From Alicyclobacillus tolerans (GTDB lineage: Bacteria; Bacillota; Bacilli; Alicyclobacillales; Alicyclobacillaceae): a stretch of DNA of 46,449 bases. A model generated the notes under the pieces. It made no database searches, had not been told where the DNA came from, and saw only the letters and a program-made list of their open reading frames with translations. The DNA is taken from contig NZ_FRAF01000025.1 of assembly GCF_900142255.1 (NCBI RefSeq), positions 1 through 46,449 on the forward strand, written 5' to 3'. Both the position numbers and the translations under genes were made by a program. Positions 36,642-44,837 of this stretch are shown in pieces. Position 1 is the stretch's first letter. Each line of letters begins with the position of its first letter.

Positions 36642-37327
36642 GCCTTCGCTTCCCCAAAACGATATCCTATACCGTATACTGTTTGAATATAGACGGGCTG
36701 TGCAGGAGAGTCCTCCAACTTCTGGCGTACATGACTGATATGAGTGTCCACTGTCCGTTCATAATTCAGATATTCTTCTCCCATTGCGGCTTTCAACAGT
36801 TGTAAACGCGTATATACAACTCCTGGTTTTTCTGCAAGTGTGAGAAGAATCTTAAACTCCGTGGGTGTTAGTTGTACTTCCTGATTCCCCTTCCATACTT
36901 GATACTTGGCAACATCAATACGAATATCTCCGCGTTCCAGAACACGCTCTTCCTCAAATTCGCCGCCCATACGACGCAAGATAGATTTAATGCGAGCTGA
37001 CAATTCACGCAATGAAAACGGCTTGGCCAAGTAGTCATCAGCCCCAACTTCGAGTCCAACGACTTTGTCAGCTTCTTCTGATTTGGCTGTCACCATAATA
37101 ATCCCAATGTTTGAGCTTTTTCTCAGCTCACGACATACTTCTAACCCACTCATTCCTGGAAGCATCCAGTCGAGTACGACTAGATCAGGCGAACTCTGTT
37201 CAATCTTATGTAACGCTTCTGTGCCACTGTATGCTGCTTCTACCAGGAATCCTTCGCCTTCCAAAAAAGAACGCATGACATCCACTACTTTAGGTTCATC
37301 ATCGACAATCAAGAGTCGATAGGACAT
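36638..37327 (-). CDS. OmpR/PhoB-family response regulator
   Basis: A 229-residue regulator with receiver acidic pair D9-D10, phospho-acceptor D53 (VVLDWMLPG), the YLAKPF lysine and a C-terminal winged helix ending YERTVDTHISHVRQKLE ... VYGIGYRF. It starts two bases after the stop of the C39-like peptidase gene (GGGGTG upstream) and overlaps the kinase gene. So peptidase, regulator and kinase form one translationally linked set, probably extending to the antiporter. Confidence 0.94.
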   Translation of the reverse strand: MSYRLLIVDDEPKVVDVMRSFLEGEGFLVEAAYSGTEALHKIEQSSPDLVVLDWMLPGMSGLEVCRELRKSSNIGIIMVTAKSEEADKVVGLEVGADDYLAKPFSLRELSARIKSILRRMGGEFEEERVLERGDIRIDVAKYQVWKGNQEVQLTPTEFKILLTLAEKPGVVYTRLQLLKAAMGEEYLNYERTVDTHISHVRQKLEDSPAQPVYIQTVYGIGYRFGEAKA

Positions 37328-37329
37328 CT

Positions 37330-38223
37330 TTACACCCCGTCTCTGCTCAGCAGGCTTTTGACGCTCTGCGGTGTATATGTGACAGCCTGATGCCCCAATT
37401 GATCCCAGGCTTCGAGAAAAGCTTCTTTGTTTACAGCCTGGTCTTTCTCCCCATTTAATGGATTGTTAATATAAAGTGTATCCCCTTTATATCCTACCAG
37501 CAAAACGGCGTGTTCTTCAAAAGTAGCATGAACAGGGCCTTCAGGACTCTGCCAAGTTACCCAGTCGTCTGTCGGCTGAAAAGTGGCCGTGGTCCAGAGG
37601 ACAACTGGTCGACCTGACGCAACCGTCGCCAAATCATCACGAAACGGTTTACCCGTCAGGTTCAGCGCACGTCCCGGCAATATTTGATTTAAAAACTTCG
37701 TTACAGGACCGTTATAAATCCCGTAACCATCTGTATCCGTATAGACATCTCCCACAAAGCCGACATTAGGATTTCCCCAATATACAGGCTGGCCTTCTGC
37801 ATTCGTGCGCAAAGGTGTAGGATCAACTGGCATATGAGCAGCCAGCCACATTTTGCTTGTTGGATGACCCGCAGCTGACAAAAGCATAGACAAACTTGTC
37901 ATTTCGCAACCATCAGGAAGCTGCGGCAATTGGGATATTGCAGGTACATTCAATAAGGCAGAAGCCGGCAATGGCTCTGCATATAATTTTTGCAAAGCTT
38001 CACTCATCGTTGGCAATCTCGGTTTTGTCTTTTTTGAAATTAATTTTGGCTGTTTAGTTTTGACAACACTGGGAACCGTGGAATGCGCTAACGGTGCACC
38101 GAAAACCGTCCAAGCTGCCCCAAATACCACTGCAGCAACTCCTGTAAGCACACCAATGCGCCACCGAGCCGATTTTCTGCTGCGTATTCGTCTGGCCATG
38201 ACTTGGTTTCGGCTGCTACGCAT
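37330..38223 (-). CDS. Secreted or anchored C39-like cysteine peptidase
   Basis: A 297-residue protein. Basic N terminus and one hydrophobic helix (about 22-45) indicate a signal or anchor, followed by a basic linker (about 50-75) and a Peptidase_C39_2 domain. The papain-like triad is visible as C106 in LPDGCEMTS, H238 in FEEHAVLLVGY and N254 (or N253) in INNPLNGEK. Substrate unknown; related proteins occur in cell-wall and bacteriocin settings, and none of the ABC exporter parts of true C39 bacteriocin processors is present. It heads a cluster with a two-component pair only two bases downstream, suggesting a role in the signal the kinase senses. Confidence 0.82.
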   Translation of the reverse strand: MRSSRNQVMARRIRSRKSARWRIGVLTGVAAVVFGAAWTVFGAPLAHSTVPSVVKTKQPKLISKKTKPRLPTMSEALQKLYAEPLPASALLNVPAISQLPQLPDGCEMTSLSMLLSAAGHPTSKMWLAAHMPVDPTPLRTNAEGQPVYWGNPNVGFVGDVYTDTDGYGIYNGPVTKFLNQILPGRALNLTGKPFRDDLATVASGRPVVLWTTATFQPTDDWVTWQSPEGPVHATFEEHAVLLVGYKGDTLYINNPLNGEKDQAVNKEAFLEAWDQLGHQAVTYTPQSVKSLLSRDGV

Positions 38224-38296
38224 GTCTGGAGACTCCCTTCCACTTGATGCAGAAATAAAATGCTAACCGCATTCCATTCTACAAGTTTAGACAGTC

Positions 38297-38310
38297 CTTG
38301 ACCAGTCAAG
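38297..38310. promoter_or_regulatory. CTTGAC-CA-GTCAAG palindrome
   Basis: A perfect 6+2+6 inverted repeat in the 99-base gap between asnB and the C39-like peptidase gene, about 75 bases before the peptidase start. The loop is too short for a good hairpin, so a protein-binding site is more likely. It also contains TTGACT, a -35-like sequence on the minus strand. Confidence 0.35.
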
Positions 38311-38322
38311 CAATTTCCTTTA

Positions 38323-40230
38323 TTACCAGCCAACCGTCAAAGACTGCTGCGCTCCAACCATTGAATAATCGCTGCTCACACTCTTTGGCTGAAGGAAATG
38401 ATTGAGCCAAGCTGCCATCGTCACAAGCGTCCACAACTCGCGCCATAAATGACGTTCACCTTCTTGATGGCGACGGAATAAAGATTCCACCTCATTCTTA
38501 GAAAGCCAATCCATCAATGGACTCTCCACAATCCACTCTAGCGCCGTTTCCCCCATACTGCCCGCCAACCAAGTGGAAACAGGAACAGGAAAACCTAGCT
38601 TAGGGCGCGAAACGACGTTTTCTGGCAACAGATCACGAACGGCCTTGCGCAAAATAGCTTTGGTTGTGCGGCCCTGAATGCGCATGGATTCAGGTATAGC
38701 TGAAGCCGCTTCCAATACCTGATTATCCAAAAAAGGAACTCGCAATTCGATAGAATGCGCCATTGTCATTTTGTCCGCTTTCATCAAAATATCGCCCGGC
38801 AACCAAGTATGCATATCAATTAACTGCATGCGTGTAATTTCAGGTAAATCGGCAAACGCTTGATAAACCGGATCGGTCACATGAAAAGATGAGTGCGTCC
38901 GGAAAAATTGTTCCATAAGCATAGACTTTGCTTCTTCAGAAAAAATTTTGGCATTGCCGACAAATCGTCTTTCCAAAGGCAAACTTCCACGTTCAAGAAA
39001 CCCTCGACCCTTGAGTCCCGCCGGCAGTCTTCCAGCAACGCCGCCAATAGCTCGTAATACCCAGGAAGGAAACTGCGAAAACATTTTGAGCGATCGCGGT
39101 TCATGATAGATTGGATAACCCGCAAATAATTCGTCAGCCCCCTCACCAGAGAGCACAACTTTAACATCTTCTGCAGCCAATTCCGCTACAAAGTAAAGAG
39201 CACAGGCGCTTACGTCTGCTATCGGCTCATCCAGCGCCTCGAGAATCTCTGGCAATCTTTCCGCAAATTGCGCTGCAGAAACAGAAATTTCACGATGCTC
39301 TGTACCCAATGCTCGAGCTGTATCTCTGGCAGACGCTAACTCGTTATACCAGCCACTCGCATCGTTAAATCCTACGGAGAAAGTTTTTACCTCTGTATCG
39401 TATTTTTTCATCAAAGCCACAATTGAACTGGAATCAACGCCACTGGACAGAAACGCTCCATAAGGTACATCAGCCTGAAGATGTAAACGAACAGAATCTT
39501 CGAGTGATTGTCGAACGCGATCAACATGCTCACTTTCTGTCCAATCTTCTCTTTCCAAAAAACGAGGTGTAAAATATCGGGTCATATCAATATTTCCTTG
39601 CCGATAACGCAAATAATGACCCGGAGGAAGCTTTTGTACATCTGCCAATATGGTTTGTGGATCTGGAACATATTGAAATGTTAAATAGTCCCATAAGGCC
39701 TGATGGTTTAATTGGCGGTTGATTTGCCCTGAAGCCAGTAAAGAACGCATTTCAGAAGCAAAAAGTAGGCCGTTTGGACTGTGCGTATAATATAGAGGCT
39801 TGATCCCAAACCGATCCCGCGCCAAAACCATTTCTCTTTTACGAACATCCCAAATGGCAAAAGCAAACATGCCACGCAGAAGATGAACCATTTCCACGCC
39901 ATGTTCTTCATATAAATGAACCAATACCTCTGTATCTGATTCAGTCTTCAATTGATGTCCACGATGGATTAAATCTTTGCGCAAATTCTTATGATTGTAT
40001 ATTTCACCATTAAAAACTACCCAAACCGATTGATCTTCATTAGTCATAGGTTGATGACCATGCGCTAAATCGACAATCGACAAACGGCGAAAACCAAGAC
40101 CTGCTTCTTTATCCAAATAAATTCCTTCCTCATCCGGACCTCGATGTACCATAGATCTTGTCATAGCAAGCAACATATCTTGTTGCGCATGTTTTCCAGA
40201 TCGTTCAATTGTTCCACATATACCACACAT
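38323..40230 (-). CDS. asnB: Asparagine synthetase, glutamine-hydrolysing
   Basis: A 635-residue enzyme amidating aspartate with glutamine nitrogen and ATP. The start must be ATG 40230, because cleavage of that methionine exposes C2 of MCGICGTIE, the class II glutaminase nucleophile; the upstream frame to 40338 is leader. The glutaminase domain (2-200) includes MVHRGPDEEG and VVFNGEIYNH. The synthetase domain has the PP-loop SSGVDSSSIVAL, SGEGADELFAGYPIY, and the C-terminal LRVPFLDNQVLE and RPKLGFPVP. Length matches B. subtilis AsnB. The ribosome binding site is poor (GCGGGG) and lies at the foot of a long inverted-repeat structure, suggesting control in the leader. Confidence 0.95.
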   Translation of the reverse strand: MCGICGTIERSGKHAQQDMLLAMTRSMVHRGPDEEGIYLDKEAGLGFRRLSIVDLAHGHQPMTNEDQSVWVVFNGEIYNHKNLRKDLIHRGHQLKTESDTEVLVHLYEEHGVEMVHLLRGMFAFAIWDVRKREMVLARDRFGIKPLYYTHSPNGLLFASEMRSLLASGQINRQLNHQALWDYLTFQYVPDPQTILADVQKLPPGHYLRYRQGNIDMTRYFTPRFLEREDWTESEHVDRVRQSLEDSVRLHLQADVPYGAFLSSGVDSSSIVALMKKYDTEVKTFSVGFNDASGWYNELASARDTARALGTEHREISVSAAQFAERLPEILEALDEPIADVSACALYFVAELAAEDVKVVLSGEGADELFAGYPIYHEPRSLKMFSQFPSWVLRAIGGVAGRLPAGLKGRGFLERGSLPLERRFVGNAKIFSEEAKSMLMEQFFRTHSSFHVTDPVYQAFADLPEITRMQLIDMHTWLPGDILMKADKMTMAHSIELRVPFLDNQVLEAASAIPESMRIQGRTTKAILRKAVRDLLPENVVSRPKLGFPVPVSTWLAGSMGETALEWIVESPLMDWLSKNEVESLFRRHQEGERHLWRELWTLVTMAAWLNHFLQPKSVSSDYSMVGAQQSLTVGW

Positions 40231-40243
40231 GCTGGATGCCCCG

Positions 40244-40370
40244 CTTCCCGAGCCAACTGCAAGGCCGTACAATCTAAATGGCGACCTTGGACAGACGCAC
40301 TTGTTTTCTCTATCATTCCCTGTTTTTTCTTGATTCATCCGCAGTATATCGTCTGTCCAATCTCGGGAAG
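40244..40370 (-). ncRNA. Nested inverted-repeat leader of asnB, candidate cis-regulatory RNA
   Basis: Two perfect, co-linear pairings bracket the asnB leader. Outer arms CTTCCCGAG (40244-40252) and CTCGGGAAG (40362-40370) are 9 bp. Inner arms TTGGACAGACG (40287-40297) and CGTCTGTCCAA (40350-40360) are 11 bp. In the asnB mRNA the outer 5' arm begins right after the stop of the preceding gene, the two 5' arms are one base apart, and the outer 3' arm abuts the weak ribosome binding site, 13 bases before the start codon. A 52-base apical loop and a 34-base internal loop remain free. No T-box motif is visible. It could be a riboswitch, a protein-bound leader or a small mobile repeat. Confidence 0.55.
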
Positions 40371-40751
40371 TTAAAATGGTTTTTTCAGTATATGGAGATC
40401 TTGTGGAGACAGTTTGGCACTTTTATAATTGGTAAACAAACTCCACGAAAAAACACAGGCTGCAATCAACGCCCCAGCAGCGTAAACGTATTGCATATTA
40501 TCCTGATAGATTTGACCGCATAAAACCCCATCTATAGAAGCGAGCAGACAGCAAACAATCACTGGCCAGCGCCATTTCAAGGAAAGCAGGGAACCTAGCA
40601 GCAGCCAAAAAGCAAGCAATACACCTCCCCCGCCATCTCCAGTAAGCTGAGGAATTTGGTTAAAAACTCCTACCCAGGCAATCCACCAAGATTGCACGCC
40701 AACCAATAAGGCAAACAAAATGAGCAAAATCCGGCCTATCCATCTTTTCAC
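40371..40751 (-). CDS. Small four-helix membrane protein of unknown function
   Basis: A 126-residue protein with four hydrophobic segments (about 5-28, 44-60, 62-80, 88-108), a glycine cluster TGDGGGGVLLAFW between the first two, and a basic tail ending LSPQDLHILKKPF. I do not recognise the family. Its stop codon touches the outer arm of the asnB leader, so it may be the first gene of an asnB transcript. It is divergent from the PstB-like gene. Confidence 0.65.
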   Translation of the reverse strand: MKRWIGRILLILFALLVGVQSWWIAWVGVFNQIPQLTGDGGGGVLLAFWLLLGSLLSLKWRWPVIVCCLLASIDGVLCGQIYQDNMQYVYAAGALIAACVFSWSLFTNYKSAKLSPQDLHILKKPF

Positions 40752-40855
40752 TGCCTATCCCTCCTACTTTTTTCAACTGATTATTCTATCTTGTCCTTTT
40801 TCAAACTATGTGACAGACTTGCAAATATGCTAGTTTCGCTGTAGGGGGATTCAGT

Positions 40856-41608
40856 TTGGCAAAGTCGCTTCATGTACAAAATATTAACGCTTGGTTCAGT
40901 GACCAATTGGTGCTCAAACATATTCATATGGATCTGTCAGCCAACCAAATCACTGCCATCATTGGACCTTCCGGGTGTGGTAAATCAACCTTTATTCGCT
41001 GTCTCAACCGAATGCATGAAACCGTCCCCGGCGCACGCGTAACTGGTGATATTTTTTTAGAAGAAAGCTCTATTTATCAAATGCCGGCTACAGAAGTACG
41101 AAGGCGCATAGGTATGGTCTTTCGTGAACCCAATCCCTTTCCTACACTTTCTATTTTTGATAATCTCACTTTGGCGTTGCGCCTAGGCGGCATGCGTAAC
41201 CATCGCCAATTACGAGAGCGAGCTGAAAGAAGTTTGCGCGTCGCTGGCTTATGGGATGAAGTCAAAGACAAACTCAATCAAAATGCACTTGTCCTCAGTC
41301 TGGGTCAGCAACAAAGACTTTGCATTGCTAGAGCGTTAGCTTTGGAGCCCGATGTACTGCTGCTTGACGAGCCCGCCTCTGCACTCGATCCGGTCTCAAC
41401 CTTACAAATTGAAGAGTTAATGGAACAAATCAAAAAAGACCTCACCATCGTGATTGTCACGCATAATTTGCAACAAGCGGCGCGGATTGCCGATACTACA
41501 GCCTTTTTTCTAGACGGAGAACTGGTTGAATGGGGAGACACTTCACTACTTTTCACCAAACCATCGGATAGAAGAACGGAAGATTATATTGCTGGACGAT
41601 TTGGCTGA
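40856..41608 (+). CDS. PstB-like ABC transporter ATPase with altered Q-loop and signature
   Basis: A 250-residue ABC ATPase closest in sequence to PstB, the phosphate importer ATPase: GPSGCGKST (37-45), NPFPTLSIFDN, QQQRLCIARAL, Walker B LLLDEPASALDP and switch H203. Two positions normally invariant differ: the Q-loop glutamine is R90 (MVFREPNPFP instead of MVFQKPNPFP), and the signature is LSLGQ (147-151) instead of LSGGQ. These contacts gate ATP hydrolysis, so the protein may be slow, inactive or repurposed. It starts at TTG after AGGGGG. The permease genes lie on the opposite strand and converge on it, an odd arrangement for Pst. Confidence 0.8.
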   Translation: MAKSLHVQNINAWFSDQLVLKHIHMDLSANQITAIIGPSGCGKSTFIRCLNRMHETVPGARVTGDIFLEESSIYQMPATEVRRRIGMVFREPNPFPTLSIFDNLTLALRLGGMRNHRQLRERAERSLRVAGLWDEVKDKLNQNALVLSLGQQQRLCIARALALEPDVLLLDEPASALDPVSTLQIEELMEQIKKDLTIVIVTHNLQQAARIADTTAFFLDGELVEWGDTSLLFTKPSDRRTEDYIAGRFG

Positions 41609-41627
41609 TGAATGTTTCATCATTCAT
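41608..41627. terminator. Small inverted repeat between convergent transporter genes
   Basis: ATGAATG (41608-41614) and CATTCAT (41621-41627) form a 7-bp stem in the 11-base gap between the ATPase and permease stop codons, with its arms just touching the two genes. It is AT-rich and without a clear T-run, so only a weak bidirectional terminator. Confidence 0.35.
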
Positions 41628-42459
41628 GGTCAACATTCAGAAAAAAGCGAGAATGCATGGTAGACATCTTACGAAACTTCCAAAGCCAAACTCGAACGAA
41701 AATCTGCGTCAAAAGATGAATAGTTAAAAACAAGCTGGCCACAAACCATATCCCCAATCGTTCCTGCTGTTGCAAATGAGGTAAAAGTAATTGACTATAC
41801 CATATTCCCAACTTTGGACCAGCTTTTTGGAAAAATGGGGTAATGAATAACCAAAGACCGAGATCGGCCAAAGACTGAAGATAAACAATACCTGCAGCAC
41901 CCAACATCCAATTTTTAGTCGACGGCAAAAGTAGATGCCATACAATTTGCATGCGGCGAATTCCCAGGGCCAACGCTCCCTCACGCTCACTCTCCGGCAC
42001 CCTCGCCAAACTTGCCATCCAAAGCTGACTGAGATGTGGAATCAAATACAGCCATCCTGCCAAGAATAAGGCGACAACCAAATGTCCTTGAGTTCTTTGG
42101 AAAATGATCACACCCAACACATAACTAAAAAGGACCCCCGGCAATCCTGCCCAAATTTGTAACACGTATTGAAGCCAAACAGACGTGGAGACTGCGCGAT
42201 ATTCTTTGTAATAAACTGCTAAGAAAAAGGCAAACGGTATTGAAAAACACAAACTGCCAAAAAGCAACCCCATATACTCCATTACCATAAAAAAATCTGG
42301 CCAGGCTCGTCCACCGAGCCAAACGAGTGATGTCCCTGCTTGCACATAAACCAAAAGTATGATTACAACAAACAGGACTGCCAGCAGCCAGACCATACCG
42401 CTAGACACGATTGCCGCCCTGCGATTGCGCTTACGACGCAATCTTTCTGCTTCCATCAT
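41620..42459 (-). CDS. PstA-like ABC transporter permease
   Basis: A 279-residue membrane protein with about six helices and an EAA-type loop (REGALALGIRRMQIVWHLLLP) that docks on the ATPase, as in binding-protein-dependent transport permeases (BPD_transp_1). Gene pairing with a PstC-like permease and a PstB-like ATPase suggests the phosphate class, but the region after the EAA loop lacks the GxGRAxGETAP run usual in PstA. The ATG overlaps the upstream permease stop (ATGA), with GAGGAAG as ribosome binding site. Substrate uncertain. Confidence 0.7.
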   Translation of the reverse strand: MMEAERLRRKRNRRAAIVSSGMVWLLAVLFVVIILLVYVQAGTSLVWLGGRAWPDFFMVMEYMGLLFGSLCFSIPFAFFLAVYYKEYRAVSTSVWLQYVLQIWAGLPGVLFSYVLGVIIFQRTQGHLVVALFLAGWLYLIPHLSQLWMASLARVPESEREGALALGIRRMQIVWHLLLPSTKNWMLGAAGIVYLQSLADLGLWLFITPFFQKAGPKLGIWYSQLLLPHLQQQERLGIWFVASLFLTIHLLTQIFVRVWLWKFRKMSTMHSRFFLNVDHE

Positions 42460-43157
42460 ATCTGCTTCCTCTCAATCAACTTCATTAAAAGACTTCTGCG
42501 GATGAGCCAATGTGAAAGACTCTGAGTCAAGGCAATGATGATGAAAAAACTAAGTAAAGGCAGCCCTGCTGTGCGCATGAGTGATGATAACTTGCCATGC
42601 GAAAACAGTGCATCCGCCACTATCCGAACGCCTGCATTCACATCCATAAACCAAGTAGAAGGAAAATGGGCAAAAAAAAGCATCCAAAGTGCGACGGTTT
42701 CACAAAATGCTCGCCCAATTCCTATCAGCAGAGCACTGTAGAAAATGGGACGCAACAAAGGAAAATAGACATGACGGGCTAGCTCCCATTCGCTTAAACC
42801 AAGACCGAGTCCCGCTTCACGAGTCAGGTTAGAAATCTGAAAATATCCTTCACAGAGTATTGAGATGAGCAAGGGTATCAGCAAAACGATTAACAACAGA
42901 ATTCCCGCCAAGAAAAGTATCTCGTCCATATTTGCCTGACGATTTGAAGTGTAAGAATGAAATAAAATGCTGCCCAAACAAAGACCAATAATCCACACGG
43001 GTAGACCACGCAGGACATCACTCAAAAAAATCATGATTCTCTGACGATTACCCACTGCCTGAAAACAAATCGCATAAGAGATTCCAGTCGCAAAAATGAG
43101 GGCTATGAACGTTGCTATGACAGCCATCAGCAACGAGCGCAATTCAGCCATTAGCAC
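42456..43157 (-). CDS. PstC-like ABC transporter permease, short form
   Basis: A 233-residue permease with about six helices. The EAA loop is REAGLGLGLSEWELARHVYFPLLRP, followed by IGIGRAFCETVALWMLFF, which resembles the GIGRALGETMAV run of PstC. PstC proteins are typically near 300 residues, so this one is shortened, chiefly at the N terminus and the periplasmic loop. GTG 43157 follows AGGAGG by 7 bases. It is first of a two-permease operon, with no PstS-type binding-protein gene anywhere in the window. Confidence 0.7.
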   Translation of the reverse strand: MLMAELRSLLMAVIATFIALIFATGISYAICFQAVGNRQRIMIFLSDVLRGLPVWIIGLCLGSILFHSYTSNRQANMDEILFLAGILLLIVLLIPLLISILCEGYFQISNLTREAGLGLGLSEWELARHVYFPLLRPIFYSALLIGIGRAFCETVALWMLFFAHFPSTWFMDVNAGVRIVADALFSHGKLSSLMRTAGLPLLSFFIIIALTQSLSHWLIRRSLLMKLIERKQI

Positions 43158-43181
43158 ACGATGCCCTCCTTTAACCGTTTA

Positions 43182-43304
43182 TTATTCTATTGCACCAACG
43201 ACGTCCCGTACGCCGTTAGGATAATCAACTACTTGTATGGTTATTTTTGCATCCTTGGACCTTTCGTCAATTAATCTAAAAACATCATCCACACTTTGCA
43301 ACAT
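43182..43304 (-). CDS. Short ORF upstream of the PstC-like gene, unknown
   Basis: ATG 43304 to TAA 43182 encodes 40 residues, MLQSVDDVFRLIDERSKDA and a remainder rich in valine and isoleucine ending DVVGAIE. The composition looks protein-like, but no family is recognised and only a weak AGG precedes the start. It ends 24 bases before the PstC-like start. It may be a leader peptide, a fragment of a lost gene, or chance. A second 30-codon frame at 43361-43453 is even less certain. The rest of 43158-43460 shows nothing further. Confidence 0.25.
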   Translation of the reverse strand: MLQSVDDVFRLIDERSKDAKITIQVVDYPNGVRDVVGAIE

Positions 43305-43460
43305 AACCTGGTTATCCGAACTTCAATGAATTGATCTTGAGAAGATGGTCAGTTCATCCTTTATGATTGAAACTCTTTCAAGATATGCTGATGATACAAC
43401 TTTTCCAATTCAAGCGGAATTAGATCCGTCAGAGACCGAACACATTGCCCCATGGAACGC

Positions 43461-44213
43461 TTAGAACAACGCCAGAGCGAGGAAGCCAAACACAGTCAAT
43501 CCGCCAATCATATGGTCCCAGGCACTTCCCGTAGTGAGGATTCGCATCCCCAATCGCTTCGACCAAGGCCAAAACAGCGGTACGCCTCCCGCTATGGCAT
43601 CCGCAATCAGATGCAGGATGTAGCCAATCATAAGACCAAGAACCGCTACATGTACGTCAGAAAAAACGGTATGGACGTGCCAAAGCCCATACCCGAGCAA
43701 AAAAACAGCGATAAGACTGTGCGTGAAGGTACGATGTTTGGAGAACATGGCGCCTACACACCAAAGAGCGATAGGGATGGTCGCCTGCCAAGATAGATGA
43801 TGTTTCCAGGCGAGATACGCGAGGAGTACCGCAATGAGTCCCAATCCCAAACGTCTGGAAAGATTGCGAGAAGTCCGAAAGGCAAGCGTCAATACGATAA
43901 CCATTCCCCAAGCGTCGAGAGAGGTTTCTCTGTGAAGCAAAAACACCATGCCAACCAACAAGGCAAAGACGGGCAAGGCCATGAAGCGCTCCAAATCGCG
44001 AGAAGCGAGCGCATTCGGTTCATCGAGATCAGGCAAAAGTGAGCCGATGACAAACGCTGCGACAAGAATGGCCTGCAAGATGAGCATGTGCGGGATCGTC
44101 CGCCAACTGTGACTTAGAAGGCGGCGCATGGGTTTCCAGGATTCGTGGAGTAGAAAAGGTGTGGCCACGACAGCACCCACTGCGCCAATTCCCATATGAC
44201 TGCGCCCCAACAT
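43461..44213 (-). CDS. YdjM-like membrane-bound metal-dependent hydrolase
   Basis: A 250-residue polytopic protein of the YdjM/DUF457 family. It has an N-terminal GRSHMGIGAVGAVV, acidic pair in GSLLPDLDEPNA, the HRTFTHSLIAVFLLGYGLW signature and the late motif HLIADAIAGGVPLFWPW. Conserved His and Asp residues are thought to bind metal. E. coli YdjM is LexA-regulated; no such box was noted here. The ATG follows AAAGGAG at rather long spacing. It lies in a small accessory segment without clear operon partners. Confidence 0.82.
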   Translation of the reverse strand: MLGRSHMGIGAVGAVVATPFLLHESWKPMRRLLSHSWRTIPHMLILQAILVAAFVIGSLLPDLDEPNALASRDLERFMALPVFALLVGMVFLLHRETSLDAWGMVIVLTLAFRTSRNLSRRLGLGLIAVLLAYLAWKHHLSWQATIPIALWCVGAMFSKHRTFTHSLIAVFLLGYGLWHVHTVFSDVHVAVLGLMIGYILHLIADAIAGGVPLFWPWSKRLGMRILTTGSAWDHMIGGLTVFGFLALALF

Positions 44214-44316
44214 AAAAAATACACTCCTTTGTGGAGAAATACGTTCCCTATAAGGAGAGTATCATGTTTTTTGATAGCAAAAGCGCCAATTAAGCGCCAA
44301 ATTTTGAAAACTTAGG

Positions 44317-44652
44317 CTAGGAACAGATCCACGGACGATGGGTTTCCGGCAAGAAAGACCGATCAAACTTGGCATTATGGGCCACCCGTACAGCGTCCTG
44401 GATATGCGTCAGAATGGTTGGCCACACTTCTTTCCATGTGGGTTTGTCTTTGACCTGTCGATTGGTGATGTGATGCACTTCCGAAGCTTCCGGCGGTATC
44501 GTTTGTTGGGGATTGACAAGCGTCTGATAGAGTGGGCGAATGCCGTTTTTGCTCACCTCGACCAGTGAAATGTCCACAATCCGATGGATGGTTGGGTCTA
44601 GACCTGTCGTCTCTGTATCCAGCACCACAAAGCGTGTATCCTGTATACGCAT
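44317..44652 (-). pseudogene. Truncated DEDDh 3'-5' exonuclease (DnaQ/epsilon-like)
   Basis: A 111-residue frame with exonuclease motif I (VVLDTETTGLDPT) and motif II (VAHNAKFDRSFLP), then HRPWICS and a TAG stop. Intact epsilon-like exonucleases continue after WICS with about 60 residues carrying motif III (HxAxxD) that completes the two-metal site. None of the three frames downstream resumes that sequence, so the 3' part has been deleted or replaced. The product could not be catalytic without motif III. GCGC repeats followed by TTTT at about 44275-44295 may terminate its transcript. Confidence 0.75.
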
Positions 44653-44691
44653 GTAGGTTCACTTCCGTTTTTGGAGATTGTAACCAAAATA

Positions 44692-44713
44692 GGACGTTGG
44701 GGTAAGCACGTCC
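44692..44713. repeat. GGACGT/ACGTCC inverted repeat
   Basis: A 6-bp perfect inverted repeat with a 10-base loop in the divergent gap between the exonuclease remnant and the lipoprotein gene. It could be an operator or nothing more than chance. The rest of 44653-44837 holds no other supportable feature. Confidence 0.2.
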
Positions 44714-44837
44714 GATGATGACAGAACACGCTCTGCGGTCACGAAGATAACCCGTGTGGATGGAAAAATGCTCTTGTCACAAAATGTGTAGCGGGTACGT
44801 CTATACAGGGGAACAATCGAAACTAGGGGTGGTTTTT

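Noticed and set aside
40231-40338. In-frame N-terminal extension of AsnB
   Set aside because: Class II glutamine amidotransferases need cysteine right after the start methionine, which fixes ATG 40230.
40231-40370. Asn T-box riboswitch in front of asnB
   Set aside because: No T-box consensus (AGGGUGGnACCGCG type) is visible in the leader, although the structure itself is real.
43361-43453. Small 30-codon frame starting MGQCVRSLTDL
   Set aside because: No ribosome binding site and no family resemblance; not strong enough to call as a gene.
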